A stretch of 64,000 bases of DNA from Arthrobacter_N sp051262515 (GCF_051262515.1 NZ_JBIMER010000010.1:1-64000), one strand, 5' to 3'; positions 54,682 through 62,707 are shown, counted from the stretch's first letter. Numbers and translations: made by a program. Notes: generated from the letters alone by a model not told the origin.

Positions 54682-55758
54682 CTACCTCAGGCGGCCGATG
54701 ACGGCAGCCGTGACCTCCTCGGTGGTGGCGGAACCGCCGAGGTCCTTGGGCAGGATCCTGGCTTCGGTGGTGGACCGGATGGCCTCGGCCAAGCGTTCCG
54801 CCTCATCGGTGAGGCCGAAGTGATGGAGCATGAGACCGGCGCTGGAGATGGCGCCGATGGGGTTGGAAATCCCTTGACCGGCGATGTCCGGAGCGGAACC
54901 GTGGACGGGCTCGAACATGCTGGGAAAACGCTTTTCGGGGTTGTAGTTGGCGCTGCTGGCTAGGCCCAGACTTCCGGCCAGGGCGCTCCCTAAATCAGAG
55001 AGGATGTCGGCGTTGAGGTTGGACGCGACGACAACTGAGAGCTCCTCAGGCTTGAGCACAAACTTCGCCGCCATGGCGTCGACGAGCACGCTCTCGGTCT
55101 CCACGTCGGGGTAGTCCTTCGCGACCCGCTTGAAAACGTCGTCCCACAGCACCATGCCGAACTGCTGGGCGTTGCTCTTGGTCACGCTGGAGAGTTTCGG
55201 CCGCGTGCGGGTGCGTGCGATGTCGAAGGCGAAGCGGATGATCCGTTCGCAGCCCACCTCGGTGAACAACGAGGACTGCACGGCGACCTCGCCGCCCTTG
55301 CCGCGTGCCGCGAGGTTGCGGCCGCCGAGACCCGCATACTCGCCTTCGCTGTTCTCCCGGACCACGATCCAGTCGAGCTCGGTGTCGTCGGCCTTGCGCA
55401 GCGGGCTGGTGACGCCGGGCAGGAAGTGGACCGGTCGAACGTTGGCCCACTGGTCGAACCCCTGACAGATGGCCAGGCGAAGGCCCCACAGGCTGATGTG
55501 GTCCGGGACCGTGGGCCACCCGACCGCTCCGAAGTAGATGGCGTCGAAGCCCCGCAACTGGTCGAGTCCGTCGTCGGCCATCATGACGCCATGTTCGGCG
55601 TAATAGTCACTGCCCCAGGGGAACTCGGTCCATTCGAAGGAGACGCTCCCGTTCGAGTCCGCTGCGATGGCGTCCAGTACTTTTCGTCCTGCGACGGTGA
55701 CTTCCTGTCCAATGCCATCGGCGGGAATGGCTGCGATGCGAAAAGTCTTGGAGGTCAT
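54682..55758 (-). CDS. tartrate dehydrogenase/decarboxylase, copy 2 (TtuC family)
   Basis: A second 358-residue member of the tartrate/D-malate dehydrogenase group, clearly diverged from copy 1. It has IAAIPADGIGQEV (Ala-Asp in place of the usual Gly-Asp), SPLRKADDTELDWIVVREN near residue 120 and FEPVHGSAPDIAGQGISNP near residue 285. The two copies may prefer different tartrate stereoisomers or D-malate. It lies between lysR and tctC on the same strand; a regulatory block at 54632-54667 separates it from the tct operon. No strong ribosome binding site is seen. Confidence 0.88.
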   Translation of the reverse strand: MTSKTFRIAAIPADGIGQEVTVAGRKVLDAIAADSNGSVSFEWTEFPWGSDYYAEHGVMMADDGLDQLRGFDAIYFGAVGWPTVPDHISLWGLRLAICQGFDQWANVRPVHFLPGVTSPLRKADDTELDWIVVRENSEGEYAGLGGRNLAARGKGGEVAVQSSLFTEVGCERIIRFAFDIARTRTRPKLSSVTKSNAQQFGMVLWDDVFKRVAKDYPDVETESVLVDAMAAKFVLKPEELSVVVASNLNADILSDLGSALAGSLGLASSANYNPEKRFPSMFEPVHGSAPDIAGQGISNPIGAISSAGLMLHHFGLTDEAERLAEAIRSTTEARILPKDLGGSATTEEVTAAVIGRLR

Positions 55759-55770
55759 GGTTCGACGCTA

Positions 55771-55830
55771 GGTCAGATTGTGACCCGTGTCTCAGACGTA
55801 GATCCTCTCCGGCCCATAGGATAAGCCTAT
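55771..55830. promoter_or_regulatory. inverted repeats ahead of ttuC copy 2
   Basis: Two inverted repeats lie between lysR and the second tartrate dehydrogenase gene: GGTCA-N5-TGACC at 55771-55785 and ATAGG-N5-CCTAT at 55816-55830, the latter covering the lysR stop codon. Either may be a LysR or GntR operator for the dehydrogenase gene. Confidence 0.45.
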
Positions 55831-56723
55831 TCGAGCTTGTCAGCCCGGTAATCACGTACAACGTCGGCGAAGGCCTGAGCCGCCGGTGTCAATGCCGCAG
55901 GTGCCCGGTAGGCCAGCCCCACCTTGAGGACGTGGGTCGGCTCGAGGTGCATGACGGCAGCGCCGTTCCTGCGCGCGTAATCGCTCCAGGCCGCCGCCAG
56001 CACCGCCATTCCGCAACCGGCGAGGACCAGCGGAAGGACGGCCGCGCGGTGCGCCACCTCGACTGCGATGGTCGCGTCCTCGCAGCAGACCAGGACTTCG
56101 TCCACGACCTTGCGCATGACGCTGCCCTCCTGGGAGGTGATGAACCGCTGTCCGTGCAGCTCATGGTGCTGGACCACCGAGCCGTCCGTGAACGGCTGCC
56201 CGGGGAGCCCGACGAGTACCATGGCCTGTTGCTCGACGGTTTCGCAATGTATGCCGGCAGGCGGCAGCAGGTCCGCACTGCCGAACAAGCCGAGTTCGCA
56301 CGCGCCGCTGCCGATGAGGCGCATGACGTCGGCGCCGGTGTAGGCGGACTGCGCGCTGATGGTCATGCCGGGGTAGCGCCGGCCGAACCGCACGGCAATC
56401 GAGCGGAAGGGCTCGATCGATTGGGAGGGCATGAGCGCGAGGTCGACCTGCCCGGCTTCCTTGCCCTTGAGCGTCTCCACCGTCGAGCGGAAGGCGTCAA
56501 GGTCGCGGACGGCGCGCCGCGCCGGCTCGATCAGCGCCCGCCCGGAGGCGCTGACGACGACAGCCCTGCCGGTGCGGTGGAACAGCTGGACGCCCAGTTC
56601 CCGCTCGAGCGCCAGCACGGCCTGGGACAACGAGGGCTGGGCAACGAGTAGGTGCTCGGCGGCCCTGCCGAACCCACCGTGCTCGACAACGCCGAGAAAG
56701 TACTTCAGGTGCCGGATGTCCAT
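55827..56723 (-). CDS. LysR-family transcriptional regulator
   Basis: A 298-residue LysR regulator: winged helix-turn-helix at residues 1-60 (FGRAAEHLLVAQPSLSQAV) and a periplasmic-binding-protein-like effector domain from about residue 90 (QVDLALMPSQSIEPF). It lies upstream of the tartrate dehydrogenase and tct operon on the same strand, so sensing tartrate or a product and activating those genes is the simplest reading. It is the first of the genes read toward tctC and may be co-transcribed with ttuC copy 2. Confidence 0.93.
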   Translation of the reverse strand: MDIRHLKYFLGVVEHGGFGRAAEHLLVAQPSLSQAVLALERELGVQLFHRTGRAVVVSASGRALIEPARRAVRDLDAFRSTVETLKGKEAGQVDLALMPSQSIEPFRSIAVRFGRRYPGMTISAQSAYTGADVMRLIGSGACELGLFGSADLLPPAGIHCETVEQQAMVLVGLPGQPFTDGSVVQHHELHGQRFITSQEGSVMRKVVDEVLVCCEDATIAVEVAHRAAVLPLVLAGCGMAVLAAAWSDYARRNGAAVMHLEPTHVLKVGLAYRAPAALTPAAQAFADVVRDYRADKLE

Positions 56724-56771
56724 GGCTCAATCCTGCCCCATGGTGGCCCCGGTCGGCGCGCGGGTGGACGG

Positions 56772-57458
56772 TTAGCGCCCCGCGGCGCCCAGGTGGCCGA
56801 GCAGTTCGGCCTCCGCGGCGTCCATGTACGAGCGGAGCGCCTCGGCGGCGGCCTCCCGGTCGCCGGCCCGCAGGTGCCCTACAAGTTCGACGTTGCGGTC
56901 CACGTAGTGGCTGTGGAAATCGGGCGCGGTGGCCATCGAGTGGAAGACCAAGCGCATCTTCGCCAGCACCCGTTCCATCAGCACCTCGAGCGTTTCGCTC
57001 CCGGTCAGGGACACGACGGCCTTGTGCAGCGCCTGGTTGGCGTCGGCCATGTCCCTAACCGATCCGGCGTCGCGCGCGGCGATCGCACGTTCCACGATGG
57101 CGTCCATCGCCCCGAGCGTTTCTTCCGTGACCTCGCCCCACAGCACGGCGGCGGGCTCGATCGTCCGGCGCACGCGGTAGATCTCCCGGACGTCGTCCGA
57201 TCCCGGGTGGGCCACGAACACGCCCCGGTTGGGGATGCGGTCCACCATCGCCTCGCCGGCGAGGACCGCGAATGCCTCGCGCAGCGTGTTCCTCGAGACT
57301 CCGAGGGCTGTGGACAAGGACTGTTCGGAGAGCTTCGCCCCGGGCACCAACTGCCCCTCGGCGATCCGGGCGCGCAACACAGAGGCCACCCACGAACCCG
57401 TGTGGGCGTGTTGTGCGGAACCGGTCCCGAGGCTCCCCAGCAGGGCGTTCATAAGCAT
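56772..57458 (-). CDS. GntR-family regulator with FCD domain
   Basis: A 228-residue FadR-subfamily regulator with an N-terminal winged helix (residues about 15-75, ARIAEGQLVPGAKLSEQSLS, then LGVSRNTLREAF) and a C-terminal all-helical FCD effector domain (residues about 85-215, NQALHKAVVSLTGS, then FHSHYVDRNVELVGHL), in which His and Asp residues usually hold a metal that contacts a carboxylate ligand. The ATG at 57458 (or 57452) is preferred; the longer frame runs through an inverted repeat. It follows the pxp/biotin carboxylase operon on the same strand and is the candidate regulator for the ATTGTT-S-AACAAT sites. Confidence 0.9.
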   Translation of the reverse strand: MLMNALLGSLGTGSAQHAHTGSWVASVLRARIAEGQLVPGAKLSEQSLSTALGVSRNTLREAFAVLAGEAMVDRIPNRGVFVAHPGSDDVREIYRVRRTIEPAAVLWGEVTEETLGAMDAIVERAIAARDAGSVRDMADANQALHKAVVSLTGSETLEVLMERVLAKMRLVFHSMATAPDFHSHYVDRNVELVGHLRAGDREAAAEALRSYMDAAEAELLGHLGAAGR

Positions 57459-57528
57459 GCTCTCCAATCTAACCGACCCCCGCCGGTTCCCCGGCCCGGC
57501 ATTTCGACAACGCCACATGCCCCCACCC

Positions 57529-57594
57529 CCCGTTTCGACGAAGGCAGATGTCCGTTTCGGGCCGAAAACGAGCATTTACCTTTGTCGAAACGGG
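57529..57594. repeat. 66-bp near-perfect inverted repeat nested in a larger one
   Basis: Arms of about 32 bases begin CCCGTTTCGAC at 57529 and end with the complement GTCGAAACGGG at 57594, differing only by transitions and one inserted T. The short motif TTTCGACAA or its complement appears again outside the arms, at about 57502-57510 and 57611-57619, giving a second, outer layer of symmetry. It fills the 170-base gap between the biotin carboxylase-BCCP stop and the gntR start; no gene is present. It may be a terminator or a dispersed REP-like element. Confidence 0.75.
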
Positions 57595-57628
57595 AGGGGA
57601 GGGGGGTGCTTTGTCGAAAAATGGGGGT

Positions 57629-59383
57629 CTAGGCGATGGTGGCCAGGTTGTCCCCGCGCACGACGGCGTTGCCCGGCTCCTGCGCGCCGCGCGCCACGGT
57701 GCCGGCGCGGTGGGCGGCCACCGTGGTCTCCATTTTCATTGCCTCGAGCACGGCGATCGGGGTGCCGGCATCGACAGCGGTGCCGTCCTCGACCAGCCAC
57801 TTGACCAGGTTTCCGTTCATCGGCGACGCCAGCGCGTGGCCGTCGGGATCGGCCGCGCCGGCGTCCGCGCCACCGGCGGTCCCGGAGCCTTCCGCGACAC
57901 CGATGCCGCCGCCGAGCAGCGCGGCGAGCAGCTTGGCGGGGAGCCCGAGCTGCACGGCCTTGCCGTCGATCTCCACGGTGATCCGCTCGCGTTCGGCGCC
58001 CGGGGCCGCGGCCGCCAGCTCGTCGGAGGCCGCCAGTTCCTCGGCGAACCCGGATTCGATCCACGTGGTGTGCACGCCGAGCGCGTCCTCGGCCGTGAAC
58101 GCAGGGTGCCGGACCACGGCGCGGTGGAACGGAACCACGGTCGGCAGGCCGCGGATGACCAGCTCGTCCAGGGCGGCGCGGGCGCGGCGGAGCGCCTGCG
58201 GGCGGTCCTCGCCGTGGACGATCAGCTTGGCCAGCAGCGAGTCGTATTCCGCGGGGACGGTGGAGCCGGAGCGGACGCCGGTGTCCACGCGGATGCCGGC
58301 GCCGGTGGGCGCCTCGAACGCCTCGACGGTCCCGGGGGAGGGCAGGAACCCGCGCGCGGGGTCCTCGGCGTTGAGCCGGAACTCGATCGCGTGGCCGCGC
58401 GGCACCGGGTCCTCCGTCAGCGAAAGCTCCAGCCCGTCGGCGATGCGGAATTGCTCGCGGACCAGGTCCACGCCCGCGGTCTCCTCGGTGACCGGGTGCT
58501 CCACCTGCAGGCGCGTGTTGACCTCCAGGAAGGAGATGACGCCGTCGGGCGCCACGAGGTATTCGACGGTCCCGGCGCCGGTGTAGCCGGCCTCGCGGCA
58601 GATCGCCTTGGCGGACTCGTGGATCCGCGTCCGCTGCTCGTCGGACAGGAACGGCGCGGGCGCCTCCTCCACGAGCTTCTGGTTACGGCGCTGCAGCGAG
58701 CAGTCGCGGGTGCCCACCACCACCACGTTCCCGTGGGTGTCGGCCAGGACCTGGGCCTCCACGTGGCGGGGCTTGTCAAGGAACCGCTCGACGAAGCATT
58801 CGCCGCGGCCGAACGCCATGGTCGCCTCCCGAACGGCGGATTCGAACGCGTCCTCGATGTCCTCCATCCGCCGGGCGATCTTCAGTCCGCGACCGCCGCC
58901 GCCGAACGCCGCCTTGATGGCCACCGGGACTCCGTGGATCTCCGCGAACGCCCGGACCTCGGCCGCGTTGGCGACCGGACCGTCCGTTCCGGGGACCAGC
59001 GGCGCGCCGGCCCGGACGGCGATGTCGCGGGCGGTGACCTTGTTGCCGAGGTCGCGGATGGCCTGGGGCTCAGGGCCGATCCAGCTCAGACCGGCGTCGA
59101 TCACGGCCTGTGCGAAGTCCGCGTTCTCGGACAGGAAGCCGTATCCGGGGTGCACGGCGTCCGCACCGGAGCGGGACGCGGCCTCGAGGATCTTCGGGAT
59201 GTTCAGGTAGCTGTCCGCGCTGGAGGAGCCGCCGAGCGCGAAGGCCTCGTCGGCGAGGCGGACGTGCAGCGAGTCGGCGTCGGGATCCGAGTAGACGGCG
59301 ACGGAGCCCAGCCCCGCGTCGGTGCAGGCGCGCGCGACGCGGACGGCGATCTCGCCGCGGTTGGCGATGAGTACCTTTTTCAT
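57629..59383 (-). CDS. biotin carboxylase-BCCP fusion protein
   Basis: A 584-residue biotin-dependent carboxylase subunit. Residues 1-450 are biotin carboxylase (KKVLIANRGEIAVRVARA, VHPGYGFLSENADFAQA near residue 80, ATP-grasp KAAFGGGGRGLK near residue 157, and EVNTRLQVEHPVTEE near residue 285). After an Ala/Gly-rich linker, residues about 510-584 are a biotin carrier domain with the biotinylated Lys in LEAMKMET near residue 550. No conventional carboxyltransferase gene is adjacent. It overlaps the PxpB-PxpC gene by ATGA. Homologues in such operons are annotated as acetyl-CoA carboxylase, but context points to a 5-oxoproline or urea-carboxylase-like role. Confidence 0.92.
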   Translation of the reverse strand: MKKVLIANRGEIAVRVARACTDAGLGSVAVYSDPDADSLHVRLADEAFALGGSSSADSYLNIPKILEAASRSGADAVHPGYGFLSENADFAQAVIDAGLSWIGPEPQAIRDLGNKVTARDIAVRAGAPLVPGTDGPVANAAEVRAFAEIHGVPVAIKAAFGGGGRGLKIARRMEDIEDAFESAVREATMAFGRGECFVERFLDKPRHVEAQVLADTHGNVVVVGTRDCSLQRRNQKLVEEAPAPFLSDEQRTRIHESAKAICREAGYTGAGTVEYLVAPDGVISFLEVNTRLQVEHPVTEETAGVDLVREQFRIADGLELSLTEDPVPRGHAIEFRLNAEDPARGFLPSPGTVEAFEAPTGAGIRVDTGVRSGSTVPAEYDSLLAKLIVHGEDRPQALRRARAALDELVIRGLPTVVPFHRAVVRHPAFTAEDALGVHTTWIESGFAEELAASDELAAAAPGAERERITVEIDGKAVQLGLPAKLLAALLGGGIGVAEGSGTAGGADAGAADPDGHALASPMNGNLVKWLVEDGTAVDAGTPIAVLEAMKMETTVAAHRAGTVARGAQEPGNAVVRGDNLATIA

Positions 59384-61023
59384 GCGTGGAGTCCTTCGGG
59401 GGTGGGGGAGGGTTGGAGGGTGTCGGGATCGACGACGGCGAAGCGCACCCGCGTGCCCGGCGCCAGTTGCGCCGCGGCCGGCAGATCCTCGGGTACGACG
59501 ACGGCGACCACCGGGTACCCGCCCGTCACGGGGTGGTCGGCGAGGAACAGGACGGGAAGGCCCGACGGCGGCACCTGCAGCGCGCCGGCGACGGCGCCTT
59601 CGCTGGGCAGTTCCCCGTCCCTGATGCGAGCGAGGGGGCGGCCGCCGTCGTCCGGTTCGAGCCGGACGCCGATGCGGTTGGATTGCGTGGTGGCGGTCCA
59701 GGGGTGGCCGGTCAGCGCGTCGAGCGCGTCGGGGCCGAACCAGTCGTCCCGCGGGCCGGGCGTGACGCGCAGCGTTGCCTCGCCGGCGGGGCGCAGGGTG
59801 CTTGGTTCCGCGGCGCCGACCACGTGGCCGGGGCCGGCCGGGCCGACGCCGAGCACCGTTCCGGCGGCCAGCGGCGGCTGCCCGATGCCGGACATGGAGT
59901 CGGTGGCCCGGCTGCCTAGGACCGCGGGCACGGCCAGGCCGCCGCGGACGGCGAGGTAGGAGCGTAACCCCGCGGTGGGTGCCTCGATGCGGAGCGTTTC
60001 GCCGTCGCGCAGCGCGAACGGGGCACGCAACGGCGCGGTGGCGGAGCCGTGCGTGCCGGAGACGGTGGCCGGGGTCTCGGCGCCGGCGAGGGCCAGGACC
60101 AGGTCCCCGCGGGCGGCGACCTCGAGCCCGCCGAGGAGGGATTCGACGACGGCTTCGCCCGGCGGGTTGCCGACCAGCCGGTTGGCTTGCCGCGCCGCGG
60201 TCTGGTCCGCCGCGCCCGAGGCGGAGACGCCGAGGTCGCCGAACCCGGGACGGCCGAGGTCCTGGATCAGCGACTGCATCCCGGGGGAAAGGATTTCGAG
60301 GGCGCCGTGCGCGTGCCCTTGCTCCGGGCCGGCCGCGTCCGGAGCCGTTGCGTGTGGGGTGGCCGCGGCGGGCGCTTCCGTGACCTCGACCGATTCGCGA
60401 ACCGCGGTGTAGCGGACGGTGTCGCCGGGGCGGACGAGTGCGGGCTTCTCGCGGCCGAGGTCCCACATGGCGGTGGCGGTCCGGCCGATCAGCTGCCATC
60501 CGCCCGGGGACTGCCGCGGATAGACGGCGGAGAAGTTCCCGGCGAGCGCCACGGATCCGGCGGGCACGGCGGTGCGCGGGGTCCCGCGGCGGGGGACATT
60601 CAGGGAGTCGTCTTCGCCGACCAGATAGGCGAAGCCCGGGGCGAATCCGCCGAACGCGGCCGTCCACAGCTGGCCGGTGTGCGCGGCGACGACGCCGTCG
60701 GCCCCGAGCCCGGTGAGCCGACCGACCTCGGCGAGGTCCTCGCCGGCGTACACCACCTCGATGTCGACGGGTGCGCCGGCCTGGGCGGCACCGGCGGACG
60801 CCTCGGCCTGGGGGCCAAGCTCCGTGATGGCGCGGCGTCCGCGGACGGCGTTGGCGCGCGAATCGAACTTGACCAGCACGGTTTCGGCGGCGGCGAGCAC
60901 GTCCTGCTGTCCGGCGAGGGGGCGCTCGAGCAGCAGGCCGTGCAGGGCGAGGACGGCGTCCAGCGGCCGGATCTCGACGAGCAGCGACCGGGTTCCGGCC
61001 CAGCGGATGCCCCCCAGGCTCAC
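59380..61023 (-). CDS. pxpB-pxpC: 5-oxoprolinase subunits B and C, fused (PxpB-PxpC; KipI-KipA)
   Basis: A 547-residue fusion. Residues about 1-210 are PxpB/KipI (LLVEIRPLDAVLALHGLL, then FAPGFAYLVGEDDSLNVPR near residue 125 and SPGGWQLIGRT near residue 170). After an Ala/Pro linker, residues about 245-535 are PxpC/KipA (LEILSPGMQSLIQDLGRPGF, then GVSASGAADQTAARQANRLV and RIRDGELPSEGAVAGALQVP). With PxpA these make the prokaryotic ATP-dependent 5-oxoprolinase. The two halves are also homologous to the carboxyltransferase domains of urea carboxylase. GTG at 61023 overlaps the pxpA stop. Confidence 0.93.
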   Translation of the reverse strand: MSLGGIRWAGTRSLLVEIRPLDAVLALHGLLLERPLAGQQDVLAAAETVLVKFDSRANAVRGRRAITELGPQAEASAGAAQAGAPVDIEVVYAGEDLAEVGRLTGLGADGVVAAHTGQLWTAAFGGFAPGFAYLVGEDDSLNVPRRGTPRTAVPAGSVALAGNFSAVYPRQSPGGWQLIGRTATAMWDLGREKPALVRPGDTVRYTAVRESVEVTEAPAAATPHATAPDAAGPEQGHAHGALEILSPGMQSLIQDLGRPGFGDLGVSASGAADQTAARQANRLVGNPPGEAVVESLLGGLEVAARGDLVLALAGAETPATVSGTHGSATAPLRAPFALRDGETLRIEAPTAGLRSYLAVRGGLAVPAVLGSRATDSMSGIGQPPLAAGTVLGVGPAGPGHVVGAAEPSTLRPAGEATLRVTPGPRDDWFGPDALDALTGHPWTATTQSNRIGVRLEPDDGGRPLARIRDGELPSEGAVAGALQVPPSGLPVLFLADHPVTGGYPVVAVVVPEDLPAAAQLAPGTRVRFAVVDPDTLQPSPTPEGLHA

Positions 61024-61778
61024 GCGAAGCTCCGGATTTCGACGCCGGCGCCCTCGAGCCCGGCGCGGACGGCGGCGGTCACGGCCACGGCGCCGTCCGT
61101 GTCGCCGTGGACGCAGATGCTCTCGGCCCCGGTGCGGATGATGGAGCCGTCGCGCGCGACGATCTCGCCCTCAGTGGCGAGGCGGACCATGTTGGCGGTG
61201 ACGATCTCGGGATCGTGCAGGACGGCGCCCTCTTCGCGGCGGGAGACCAGCGTGCCGTCCGGGTTGTAGGCGCGGTCGGCGAAGGCCTCGGTGACGGCGC
61301 GGAGTCCGGCGGCCTCCGCCAGCGTGAGGGCGAGCGACCCCGGAAGGAGCAGCAGCGGGAGGTCTCCGCCGAACGCGCGGACCCCGTCGACGACGGCGCG
61401 GGCGTGCCCCTCGTGAGAGAAGATCGTGTTGTAGAGGGCGCCGTGGGGCTTGACGTAGCGGATGGCTCCGCCGGCCGAACGGGCCAGGGCGTCGAGGGCG
61501 CCGAGCTGGTAGAGGACATCGTCGGCCAGCTCGGTGGGGGAGCAGTCCAGGAACCGTCGGCCGAAGCCCGCGAGGTCCCGGTAGCCGACATGGCCGCCGA
61601 TGGTCACACCGGCGGCCACGGCGTCACGGCACGTCTGGGCGATGGTGCTCGGGTCGCCGGCGTGGAAACCGCAGGCTACGTTGGCGCTGGAGACCGAGCG
61701 GAAGATGGCGGCGTCGTCGCCCATGGTCCAGTTGCCGAAGGACTCGCCGACGTCGCTGTTGAGGTCGATGGTGGCCAA
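61020..61778 (-). CDS. pxpA: 5-oxoprolinase subunit A (LamB/YcsF family)
   Basis: Catalytic partner in ATP-dependent opening of 5-oxoproline (pyroglutamate) to glutamate. The 252-residue protein begins with the invariant TIDLNSDVGESFGNW, then SSANVACGFHAGDPSTI near residue 28, GGHVGYRDLAGFGRR near residue 60 and YVKPHGALYN near residue 98. The start fitting the family is a TTG at 61778 (GGGGA upstream); no in-frame ATG exists nearby, and a GTG about 13 codons earlier is the alternative. It is the first gene of pxpA-pxpBC-biotin carboxylase, with a perfect operator 51 bases upstream. Confidence 0.92.
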   Translation of the reverse strand: MATIDLNSDVGESFGNWTMGDDAAIFRSVSSANVACGFHAGDPSTIAQTCRDAVAAGVTIGGHVGYRDLAGFGRRFLDCSPTELADDVLYQLGALDALARSAGGAIRYVKPHGALYNTIFSHEGHARAVVDGVRAFGGDLPLLLLPGSLALTLAEAAGLRAVTEAFADRAYNPDGTLVSRREEGAVLHDPEIVTANMVRLATEGEIVARDGSIIRTGAESICVHGDTDGAVAVTAAVRAGLEGAGVEIRSFA

Positions 61779-61828
61779 GGTGATCCCCGTCTCGTTGGTG
61801 GTTATCCAAGCATGCACCAGAGACGCGG

Positions 61829-61841
61829 ATTGTTCAACAAT
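61829..61841. promoter_or_regulatory. perfect ATTGTT-C-AACAAT operator ahead of pxpA
   Basis: A perfect 13-base odd palindrome 51 bases upstream of the pxpA start. The same motif, in up to three copies, lies ahead of the NRAMP-like/DUF1445 operon at 40997-41055. Confidence 0.68.
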
Positions 61842-61855
61842 TTTCTGCGGGGTGG

Positions 61856-62707
61856 TTAGATTTCCCAGTCTCCGGAGGTGTCGCCGCCGAAGAAGCCGCC
61901 CTCGCCGCCGAGGAATCCGTCGAAGACTCCGCCGGCCTGGCCGGTGAGGTCCTCGCCCGCGCCGCTGAACGTCTCGCCGATTCCGGCCACGGAGTCCTCC
62001 AGGCCACCGAAGCCCTCGCCGAGTCCTTCGGCCGCCCCGGCCAGGCCGTCGCCCATGCCGGTGAAGCCCTCCAGCAGGGGCCCGGCGACGGCGGAACCGA
62101 TGAACGCGCCCGCCACACCGGCCATGAGCCCCGCGCCGAGTCCGCCCGCCGCGCCGGCGGCCATGCCACCCAATCCCGCGCCGCGGCCTCCACCGGCTCC
62201 GCCGCGGCCCAGGATCTTCTCCATGAAACCGGGGCGGGACACCTCCGCGCGGGTCGCCGCGCGGGCGAGGTCCTCGGGGCGGTCGGACCGGGGGCGCTCC
62301 GCCGGGGGCAGCTGTTCGCCCAGCTCTGTCTGCAGCAGCGAGCGCTGCTGCGGCGTCAGGCTGGCGAAGGCCTCCTGGTGGGCGCGCTCCATGTCCTCCG
62401 GCGGGGCGGTGCGCAGCATGTACTTGTACTTCGCGATGGCGGCCTGGTCGTCCGCGGATCCCCGCGGTGCCGTGGTCCGGGGCTGAGCGGGGGCATTGCC
62501 CTGGCCCGGGGGCCGTCCCTGCGGATGGCCGTAGCCCTGCTGACCGTAACCCTCCTGACCCTGTCCGTAGGGCTGGTTCCCGTGGCCCTGCTGCCGGCCG
62601 CCGTCGTGCTGCTGGGGCTGCTGGCCGGTCCGCTGACCCAACTGCTCCTTGACGTATTCCCCGGCCATGCGCTTGCCCTGCTGGACCAACTTGTCGAACA
62701 TGCCCAT
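61856..62707 (-). CDS. Gly/Gln-rich hypothetical protein
   Basis: A 283-residue protein of unknown function. After a conserved-looking helical start (MFDKLVQQGKRMAGEYVKEQ) comes a low-complexity Gln/Gly/His/Tyr stretch (residues about 28-75, repeats of GQGQEGYGQQGYG type), a short folded-looking segment (AIAKYKYMLRTAPPEDMERA, then SLTPQQRSLLQTELGEQLP), and a long Gly/Ala-rich tail with repeated GLGEGFGG-like units that could insert in or lie on a membrane. GGGAGAAC precedes the ATG at 62707. It ends 77 bases before pxpA but need not be functionally linked. Confidence 0.72.
   Translation of the reverse strand: MGMFDKLVQQGKRMAGEYVKEQLGQRTGQQPQQHDGGRQQGHGNQPYGQGQEGYGQQGYGHPQGRPPGQGNAPAQPRTTAPRGSADDQAAIAKYKYMLRTAPPEDMERAHQEAFASLTPQQRSLLQTELGEQLPPAERPRSDRPEDLARAATRAEVSRPGFMEKILGRGGAGGGRGAGLGGMAAGAAGGLGAGLMAGVAGAFIGSAVAGPLLEGFTGMGDGLAGAAEGLGEGFGGLEDSVAGIGETFSGAGEDLTGQAGGVFDGFLGGEGGFFGGDTSGDWEI

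Noticed and set aside
57459..57575. 39-residue N-terminal extension of the GntR regulator
   Set aside because: It reads through the 66-bp inverted repeat and precedes a good start at 57458 next to the winged helix.
57629..59383. Simple annotation as acetyl-CoA carboxylase subunit
   Set aside because: Domains match, but the operon has no carboxyltransferase of that type and is coupled to pxp genes; a general carboxylase role is left open only as an alternative.
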